From contig DAOTTR010000084.1 of assembly GCA_034437715.1 (NCBI GenBank), positions 1 through 20,610 of the forward strand: a stretch of DNA of 20,610 bases, read 5' to 3'. The notes below the pieces were generated by a model. The model was given only the letters and a program-made list of their open reading frames with translations, was not told the DNA's origin and searched no databases. The position numbers and the translations under genes are program-made. The DNA comes from JAHBVH01 sp034437715. GTDB lineage: Bacteria; Chloroflexota; Anaerolineae; Caldilineales; Caldilineaceae. Shown piece by piece: positions 1 to 6,032 of this stretch (the first letter of the stretch is position 1; every line of letters starts with the position of its first letter).

Positions 1-3000
1 CAGGCCGTGGCGCTGGAATCGCGCGTGCCCTTTCTGCATATCTTTGACGGCTTTCGCACCTCGCACGAGATCAACAAGGTTGAAAAGCTGAGCGAAACTG
101 ACATCCGCGCCATGATCGACGACACGTTGGTCTATGCCCACCGCGCCCGCGCCCTCACGCCCGACGAGCCGGTCATCCGCGGCACAGCGCAGAACCCCGA
201 TGTTTATTTTCAGGCGCGCGAAACCGTCAACCCCTTCTATCTGGCTACCCCCACCATCGTCCAAGCAGCCATGGATAGATTCGCCACGCTGACCGGGCGG
301 CAATATCATCTGTTCGATTATGTAGGTGCACCGGATGCCGAACGTGTGATTGTGCTCATGGGTTCGGGTTGCGAGACAGTGGAAGAGACAATCCATTATC
401 TCGTTGCCCAGGGGGAGAAGGTCGGCATGATCAAGGTACATCTGTACCGCCCCTTTGCCAGCGATTGCTTTCTGGCGGCCCTGCCACCAACTGCCAAAGC
501 GCTGGCCGTGCTGGATCGCACCAAAGAGCCCGGCAGTGTGGGCGAACCGCTCTACCTGGATATCGCAACCGCGATCTATGAAGGGGCATCAACGGGTGCG
601 TCAACGGGCACAGCGCAAATCTTACCGCGCCTCATCGGCGGGCGCTACGGACTTTCTTCAAAAGAATTTACACCGGCCATGGTCAAAGCAGTCTTTGATG
701 AGCTGGTCAAACCGTTGCCCAAGAATCACTTCACCATTGGCATTTTCGATGATGTGACCCATACCAGCCTGGCTTTTGACCCCCATTTCAACATTGAGCA
801 AGGGGAGAATGTGCGGGCCATCTTCTGGGGGCTGGGCTCGGACGGCACGGTGGGTGCCAACAAGAACTCGATCAAGATTATTGGCGAAGAGACGGCCAAT
901 TTTGCCCAGGGCTATTTTGTCCTCGACTCCAAAAAGTCCGGCTCGCGCACGGTGTCGCACCTGCGCTTTGGCCCACGCCCGATCAAAAGCACCTACCTGA
1001 TCAATCAGGCAAGCTTTATCGGCGTTCACCAGTTTGGGTTTCTGCAACTCTATGATGTGCTAGAACCAGCGGAACCGGGCGCGGTTTTACTGCTCAACGC
1101 ACCCTATGGCCCGGACGAAGTTTGGGATCGCTTGCCGCAAAAGGTGCAAGCGACGATCATTGCCAAGCGCTTGAAGCTTTACACAATCGACGCCTATCAA
1201 CTGGCCCAGGAATTGGGCTTGGGTATGCGCATTAACACGGTCATGCAGACCTGCTTCTTTGCCATCAGCGGTGTGCTGCCGCGCGACGAGGCTATCGAAC
1301 AGATCAAGCTAGCCATTCGCAAGTCCTATGGCAAGCGCGGCGAGCCGGTGGTGCGCAAGAATTTTGCCGCGGTGGACGCCACGCTGGAACGCCTCTATGA
1401 AGTCAAAGTTCCCGCCGTGGCAACGAGTACCATTGTGCAGCCGCCCGCTGTTTCACCGTTGGCACCCCACTTTGTGCAGACCGTGACTGCCCGCATGATG
1501 GCCGATCAGGGCGATCTGCTGCCGGTGAGTGCCATGCCTGTGGATGGCACCTTTCCCAGCGGCACCACCCAGTGGGAGAAGCGCAACATTGCCCAAGATG
1601 TGCCCGTTTGGGAAGCGGATCTGTGCATCCAATGCGGCAAATGTGTTTTCGTCTGTCCCCATTCGGTGATCCGGGCTAAAGTGATTGAACCAAGCGCCTT
1701 AGCCGATGCGCCGGCAGGCTTTAAAACCGCCGACGCCCGCTGGCGCGAATTTCCCGGTCAGCAATATACCCTGCAAGTTGCCGTGGAAGATTGCACCGGC
1801 TGTAGCTTGTGCGTCGAGGTCTGCCCGGTCAAGGACAAGAGTAATGTGAGCCGCAAGGCTATCAACATGGCGGCGCAACCCCCGCTGCGCGAGGAAGGGC
1901 GCAAGTTCTGGGAATATTTTGCGCAACTGCCGGAACACGCCGCCGACGGCGAACTCAAATTCAACCAAGTGAAAAATGTGCAATTGCTTGAGCCGCTCTT
2001 CGAGTTTTCCCTGGCCTGTGCCGGCTGTGGTGAGACACCCTACCTCAAATTGCTCAGCCAACTCTACGGCGATCGGGCACTGATTGCCAATGCCACCGGC
2101 TGTTCGAGCATCTATGGTGGCAACCTGCCCACCACGCCCTGGACCAAAAATGAGCAAGGGCGCGGCCCGGCTTGGTCCAATTCACTCTTCGAGGACAACG
2201 CCGAGTTTGGCCTGGGCATGCGCCTGACGCTGGATAAGCAAGTCGAATATGCCAGTGATCTGGTGGGGCGTCTACGCAGCGTCATCGGCGATGAGTTGGC
2301 CAATGGCTTGCTCGCCAATGCCCAGGAGAACGACACGGCGATCAACCAGCAGCGCGCCTTGGTGGAAGAACTGAAGGCCAAACTAGCGGGCGTGAACGAC
2401 CCCCAAGCCCGCGACCTATTCAGCCTAGCCGACAAGCTGGTCAAAAAAGTTGTCTGGATTGTCGGCGGGGATGGTTGGGCCTATGACATCGGTTTTGGCG
2501 GGCTGGACCATGTGCTTGCCAGTGGGCGCAATGTCAATATTTTGGTGCTGGACACCGAGGTCTATTCCAATACGGGCGGCCAAGCTTCCAAGGCCACGCC
2601 GTTGGGCGCGGTGGCCAAGTTTGCTGCCGGTGGCAAGGCCACACCCAAGAAGGATCTGGGCTTGATGATCATGAGCTATGGCAATGTCTATGTGGCGCAT
2701 GTGGCTATGGGGGCCAATGACCGCCAAACGCTGCAAGCCATCCAAGAAGCCGAGGCGTATGATGGCCCGTCGCTGGTCATTGCCTATAGCCACTGTATCG
2801 CCCACGGCATCAACATGGCCAAAGGCTTGGAGCAACAAGCGTTGGCGGCAAAGAGTGGCTACTGGCCACTCTATCGCTACGACCCGCGCCTCAAGGAGCA
2901 GGGTAAGCAACCGTTCCAATTAGATTCTAAGGCACCGGCGATTCCATTCAAGGAATATGCCTACAACGAAAATCGTTATCGGGTACTGGAACAGACGAAT

Positions 3001-3093
3001 CCCGTCGCTGCTGCCGAATTGATGGCGCAAGCCCAGGCCGCGGTCAACGAGCGCTGGCAGAAGTACACGGAATTGGCAAAACAAGAATTGTAA
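1..3093 (+). CDS. nifJ: Pyruvate:ferredoxin (flavodoxin) oxidoreductase, 5'-truncated by window edge
   Basis: Interconverts pyruvate + CoA and acetyl-CoA + CO2 with ferredoxin or flavodoxin as electron partner; cytoplasmic, uses thiamine diphosphate and three [4Fe-4S] clusters. The reading frame is open from base 1 and the first GTG (base 7) lies inside the conserved VPFLHIFDGFRTSHE segment, so the true start is upstream. About 1030 codons are present; single-chain family members have roughly 1170-1200, so about 150 N-terminal residues are missing. Counting from base 7: GRYGLSSKEFTPAMV (CoA-side domain) near residue 212; ferredoxin-like cysteines C540/543/546/550 and C596/599/602/606; third-cluster CAGC at C671/C674; thiamine-diphosphate motif GDGWAYDIG from G821 and NTGGQASKATPLG after it. 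No frameshift seen. A 176-bp gap containing a large inverted repeat separates it from the next gene. The family is certain; the physiological direction (oxidation or carbon fixation) cannot be read from sequence. Confidence 0.97.
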   Translation, partial: QAVALESRVPFLHIFDGFRTSHEINKVEKLSETDIRAMIDDTLVYAHRARALTPDEPVIRGTAQNPDVYFQARETVNPFYLATPTIVQAAMDRFATLTGRQYHLFDYVGAPDAERVIVLMGSGCETVEETIHYLVAQGEKVGMIKVHLYRPFASDCFLAALPPTAKALAVLDRTKEPGSVGEPLYLDIATAIYEGASTGASTGTAQILPRLIGGRYGLSSKEFTPAMVKAVFDELVKPLPKNHFTIGIFDDVTHTSLAFDPHFNIEQGENVRAIFWGLGSDGTVGANKNSIKIIGEETANFAQGYFVLDSKKSGSRTVSHLRFGPRPIKSTYLINQASFIGVHQFGFLQLYDVLEPAEPGAVLLLNAPYGPDEVWDRLPQKVQATIIAKRLKLYTIDAYQLAQELGLGMRINTVMQTCFFAISGVLPRDEAIEQIKLAIRKSYGKRGEPVVRKNFAAVDATLERLYEVKVPAVATSTIVQPPAVSPLAPHFVQTVTARMMADQGDLLPVSAMPVDGTFPSGTTQWEKRNIAQDVPVWEADLCIQCGKCVFVCPHSVIRAKVIEPSALADAPAGFKTADARWREFPGQQYTLQVAVEDCTGCSLCVEVCPVKDKSNVSRKAINMAAQPPLREEGRKFWEYFAQLPEHAADGELKFNQVKNVQLLEPLFEFSLACAGCGETPYLKLLSQLYGDRALIANATGCSSIYGGNLPTTPWTKNEQGRGPAWSNSLFEDNAEFGLGMRLTLDKQVEYASDLVGRLRSVIGDELANGLLANAQENDTAINQQRALVEELKAKLAGVNDPQARDLFSLADKLVKKVVWIVGGDGWAYDIGFGGLDHVLASGRNVNILVLDTEVYSNTGGQASKATPLGAVAKFAAGGKATPKKDLGLMIMSYGNVYVAHVAMGANDRQTLQAIQEAEAYDGPSLVIAYSHCIAHGINMAKGLEQQALAAKSGYWPLYRYDPRLKEQGKQPFQLDSKAPAIPFKEYAYNENRYRVLEQTNPVAAAELMAQAQAAVNERWQKYTELAKQEL
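586..609 (+). repeat. 12-bp in-frame tandem duplication within nifJ
   Basis: Two adjacent 12-base units (586-597 and 598-609) match at 10 of 12 positions and encode Ala-Ser-Thr-Gly twice (residues 194-201 counted from base 7). It sits just before the conserved PRLIGGRYGLSSKEF segment, in what looks like a length-variable linker. It is probably a small slippage expansion with no effect on the fold. Confidence 0.6.
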
Positions 3094-3101
3094 ATATGCT
3101 G

Positions 3102-3238
3102 TAGGCTATTCCAAGATTTAAACGATCCAATTCACGTAGGGGCACGCGGTGTGGCGGAAAGAGAGCTTGTGTACACCTATTGTTTTACCCCGCCACACCG
3201 CATGCCCATCCTGGATCATTATTTTTTGGAATAGCCTA
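3102..3238. repeat. Nested inverted-repeat element (MITE-like) between nifJ and the DHOD-like gene
   Basis: Three pairs of arms nest around one centre. The outer arms, TAGGCTATTCCAA at 3102-3114 and its exact complement at 3226-3238, are 13 bp and perfect. Inside are GATCCA at 3124-3129 with its complement at 3212-3217. Innermost are 18-base arms at 3140-3157 and 3190-3207 that differ at one position. The centre (3158-3189) is about 32 bases. The whole unit could fold into one long cruciform or RNA hairpin. The layout resembles a small non-autonomous mobile element with terminal inverted repeats, and transcribed it could also end or stabilise the nifJ mRNA. No T-run follows the stem, so a standard intrinsic terminator is less likely. 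Confidence 0.75.
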
Positions 3239-3269
3239 AACGAAATTTTGATAAAGTAGGGGGAAGAAC

Positions 3270-4286
3270 ATGGATTTATCAACCACCTATCTGGGCTTGA
3301 AGCTGAAACATCCGGTTGTGCCATCGGCATCGCCCTTGTCGCAAAGTCTGGATGGCATTCGGCGGCTGGCAGATGCCGGGGCCGCGGCCATTGTCATGTA
3401 TTCGCTCTTTGAGGAGCAGATCGAGGGGGAGAGCCACCTGCTGGATCATTACCTGAGCTATGGCACCGAGAGTTCTGCCGAGGCATTGAGCTATTTTCCA
3501 GAGATGGACCACTACAACGTAGGGCCGGATGCCTACCTGGAATTGATTCGCCAGGCCAAAGCCGCCGTAGACATTCCAATTATCGGCAGCCTGAATGGCG
3601 TGTCGATGGGTGGTTGGCTGGAGTATGCTCGCCACATTCAAGCGGCTGGAGCCGACGCGTTGGAACTGAACATCTACCAGATCGCGACCGATCCCATGGT
3701 AACTGGCGCAGCGGTAGAAGAGATCTACCTGGATATTGTGCGCGCGGTTTGTGCCGCGGTGGCGATCCCGGTGGCGGTAAAGGTGGGCCCCTATTTTAGC
3801 TCCTTTGCCAACATGGCCCATCGCCTATCGACTGCCGGGGCCGCGGGGCTGGTGATCTTTAACCGCTTCTACCAACCCGATTTCGACTTGGAACAGTTGA
3901 CCGTGACGCCCAACCTGGTGCTGAGCGGCCCGCACGAACTGCGCTTGCCCTTGCGCTGGACTGCGATCCTCTATGGCCGGATCGCCGCCGACCTGGCGAT
4001 CACCAGCGGCGTGCATACTCACGAAGATGTGCTCAAGGGCATGATGGCCGGGGCCAAGGTAACGATGATGGCCTCCGAACTGTTGCGCCACGGTGTGCAA
4101 CGCATCGGCCAAATTGTGGATGCCATGCAGGTGTGGATGGAAGAACACGAGTATGAATCCATCGTCCAGATGCAAGGCAGCATGAGCCAACAGCATGTGG
4201 CCGAACCTGCGGCCTTTGAACGGGCCAACTACATGAAAGTATTGCAATCGTGGCAAGCGGATCCAACAGGCGCTTTGATGCAGTAG
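3270..4286 (+). CDS. Dihydroorotate dehydrogenase-like FMN protein
   Basis: A 338-residue TIM-barrel flavoprotein of the dihydroorotate dehydrogenase superfamily, closest by recall to the DHOD-like group often found beside nifJ rather than to true PyrD. Visible family features are the N-terminal strand LGLKLKHPVVPSASPLS, ELNIY (E132-Y136) on a barrel strand, the FMN-contacting lysine in VAVKVGPYF (K171), and a C-terminal SGVHTHEDVLKGMMAGAKV phosphate-binding region. The ATG at 3270 follows a purine-rich ribosome site (AGGGGGAAG, 3258-3266). No pyrimidine gene is nearby. The location after pyruvate:ferredoxin oxidoreductase suggests a ferredoxin- or redox-linked role, but substrate and partner are unknown. 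It has no ferredoxin-type cysteine cluster of its own, unlike PreA. The family is fairly sure; orotate synthesis is only an alternative. Confidence 0.85.
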   Translation: MDLSTTYLGLKLKHPVVPSASPLSQSLDGIRRLADAGAAAIVMYSLFEEQIEGESHLLDHYLSYGTESSAEALSYFPEMDHYNVGPDAYLELIRQAKAAVDIPIIGSLNGVSMGGWLEYARHIQAAGADALELNIYQIATDPMVTGAAVEEIYLDIVRAVCAAVAIPVAVKVGPYFSSFANMAHRLSTAGAAGLVIFNRFYQPDFDLEQLTVTPNLVLSGPHELRLPLRWTAILYGRIAADLAITSGVHTHEDVLKGMMAGAKVTMMASELLRHGVQRIGQIVDAMQVWMEEHEYESIVQMQGSMSQQHVAEPAAFERANYMKVLQSWQADPTGALMQ

Positions 4287-4349
4287 GATTGCCAAATTTC
4301 CGTCGTAGTATTTCCGCTGTCATGTACGCACGAAAGGCAAGAAATTCAG

Positions 4350-4781
4350 ATGAAACGGCATATTTCACAGGTGCAGGACTTTATGACAAGGCGGCCCATC
4401 GTTATCTCCCCCGATGCGTCCCTGGTCGATGCCTATGGCCTGATGTTCGATAATGAAATTCGGCGGTTGCCAGTGGTGGTTGGCAACGAATTGGTTGGCA
4501 TCATCACGTTGAGTGATATACAACGCCATATTCCGCCCTATTTGGAGGAGGCCGATGTGCAAACGCGGCTCACTCTTTTGGCACGCAAGGTGGGGGATGA
4601 AATGGCCCCCGATCCAATCGCCATCGCGCCGGATGATACCGTGCAGGAAGCTGCCGCCCGTATGTTGGAAGATCAGGTGAGTGGCCTACCCGTGGTGCAG
4701 GATGGGCAGGTCGTGGGCATTATTACCGAATCGGATATCTTCAAGCTGATTGTTAACGGCTGGACAAGTGAAGAACAGTAG
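4350..4781 (+). CDS. Two-CBS-domain protein
   Basis: A 143-residue soluble protein made almost entirely of a CBS pair (Bateman module). The first CBS repeat spans about residues 8-62 (MTRRPIVISPDAS, then LPVVVGNELVGIITLSDI), the second about 82-138 (MAPDPIAIAPDDT, then LPVVQDGQVVGIITESDI). No catalytic or DNA-binding domain is attached. Such stand-alone pairs usually bind adenine nucleotides (AMP, ATP, NAD, SAM) and act as energy or redox sensors by contacting another protein; the ligand cannot be predicted here. The ATG at 4350 has a weak, distant AAAGG (4333-4337). The 63-bp gap after the DHOD-like gene suggests co-transcription, so that enzyme or nifJ is a possible partner (inference). Confidence 0.9.
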   Translation: MKRHISQVQDFMTRRPIVISPDASLVDAYGLMFDNEIRRLPVVVGNELVGIITLSDIQRHIPPYLEEADVQTRLTLLARKVGDEMAPDPIAIAPDDTVQEAAARMLEDQVSGLPVVQDGQVVGIITESDIFKLIVNGWTSEEQ

Positions 4782-4952
4782 CCTGATCACAGAACGCATA
4801 AACGGTATTTCCTGCTCAGGCCAGCAACCCTCTGTATTGCCTAACCCTTATCCATAAGTTGACAGTAGGGAAAGGCGTGCCGGGGCAGCGGAGCTTACCA
4901 CCTGTCGGGCGTATTTTGGCGCACATGAGCGTATTGTGGTGAGATCCATACT

Positions 4953-5026
4953 CCGCAGCAGCACATAGGTACATTTTTACGCGTGTAAAAAATGGTACTT
5001 TATAGCGCTGCTCAACCTATCTGCGG
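4953..5026. promoter_or_regulatory. Composite inverted repeat with candidate promoter upstream of the TrxR-like gene
   Basis: The core is a near-palindrome at 4969-4998: GTACATTTTTAC, a GCGT centre, then GTAAAAAATGGTAC, the arms differing by two extra bases on the right. Outside it ATAGGT (4965-4970) pairs with ACCTAT (5015-5020) and CCGCAG (4953-4958) with CTGCGG (5021-5026). A candidate promoter overlaps it: TTTACG at 4976-4981, 17 bases, TTTATA at 4999-5004. The symmetry over a promoter-like pair, 34 bp before the next start codon, is what an operator or structured leader would look like. No regulator can be named. The rest of the 278-bp gap after the CBS gene shows nothing else clear. Confidence 0.4.
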
Positions 5027-5059
5027 TATTGAAGCAGCAAAGTGAGGAGGTCAGGTGCT

Positions 5060-5965
5060 ATGGCTGAATATGATGTCGTCGTTGTAGGGGGTGGCCCAGC
5101 GGGACTGGCGGCAACGCTCTACGCGCTCCAGGCCCAACTACAGGTTGCGTTGGTGGCACCTGGTCTTGGCGGTAAGGCAAGCTATTCGTTTCAATTGCGC
5201 GGTTTGCCAGCGGTAGAGAGTGTTTGGGGCATTGAACTCGTGCAACAATTCGAGGCCCACATTGAGGCAAAGCTTAAGACATTTATTCCACAAACCGCCA
5301 AATATGTGACACACTACAAGGATGGCGGCTTTCAGATCACGCTGGCGGACACCAGCCTGATCAGCGCACGGGCATTGATTGTCTGTACCGGTGCGCAACC
5401 GCAATGTTTATATGTGCGAGGCGAAAAGAAATTCCAAGGGCGGGGGGTCAGCTTTTCGGCGGTCAGCCATGCCCAGTTCTTCCGCGGCCGCAATGTGGCC
5501 GTCGTGGGTGGTAAACGTGCATTGGGTGTTGTCCCCAAGTTGGCTGCGCTTGCCAACCACGTTTACTTTGTGGTTGCCCAGAAGCGTGATCTCGACGGCT
5601 CACACCTTGCCGAGAAAGTATTGCATAACCCCAAGGTCCATGTTTTCCGCGATTGGGAGGTGCAAGGCATCAGTGGCGATGAGTTTGTTACCGGCTTGGA
5701 TCTGGTGGCTGTGAATGGCACAACGCGCACTTTGGCGGTAGAAGGTGTTTTTATCGAGTTTGGCTTATTACCCAATAATGAATTTGTGCGCGATCTTGTG
5801 GCTTTTGATGAAGATGGTCATATCATTGTGAATCATCGCTGTGCAACCAGTCTGCCTGGGCTGTTCGCCGCTGGCGACGTCACCAACGTGTATAGCGAAC
5901 AAGTGCCGGTGGCGATTGGCGAAGGTGTAAAGGCAGCGCTCAGCGCCTGGTCATATCTGGCATGA
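5060..5965 (+). CDS. Thioredoxin reductase-like FAD protein with SxxS in place of the redox CxxC
   Basis: A 301-residue flavoprotein with the thioredoxin-reductase fold order. FAD Rossmann motif VVVVGGGPAGLAA lies at the N-terminus, the CTGA strand precedes the central domain, and the C-terminal FAD motif GLFAAGDVTNVYSEQ with the following AIGEG helix is intact. In the central domain the segment aligned with E. coli C135-A-T-C138 reads S133-A-V-S136, within RGVSFSAVSHAQFFRGRNVAVVGG, so both redox cysteines are gone. The NADPH site is also altered: the usual GGGxSAxEEA reads GGKRALGVVPK and no HRRx motif follows. It therefore cannot work as a normal thioredoxin reductase; an FAD electron carrier, a ferredoxin-linked reductase or a sensor are possible. 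The ATG at 5060 is chosen over GTG 5042 because GAGGAGG (5044-5050) lies 9 bases before it. Confidence 0.88.
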   Translation: MAEYDVVVVGGGPAGLAATLYALQAQLQVALVAPGLGGKASYSFQLRGLPAVESVWGIELVQQFEAHIEAKLKTFIPQTAKYVTHYKDGGFQITLADTSLISARALIVCTGAQPQCLYVRGEKKFQGRGVSFSAVSHAQFFRGRNVAVVGGKRALGVVPKLAALANHVYFVVAQKRDLDGSHLAEKVLHNPKVHVFRDWEVQGISGDEFVTGLDLVAVNGTTRTLAVEGVFIEFGLLPNNEFVRDLVAFDEDGHIIVNHRCATSLPGLFAAGDVTNVYSEQVPVAIGEGVKAALSAWSYLA

Positions 5966-6032
5966 AACGAAGTGCGCCAGTATTGATCCTGTACGATGGT
6001 CATTTTAAAAATAGAGAGGGGAGCAGCACACT

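Noticed and set aside
4859..4864. TTGACA as a -35 box in the gap after the CBS gene
   Set aside because: No acceptable -10 hexamer lies 16-18 bases downstream (GC-rich there).
5042..5059. GTG start at 5042 for the TrxR-like protein
   Set aside because: It would place the GAGGAGG ribosome site inside the coding region; ATG 5060 lies nine bases after that site and directly starts the FAD fold.
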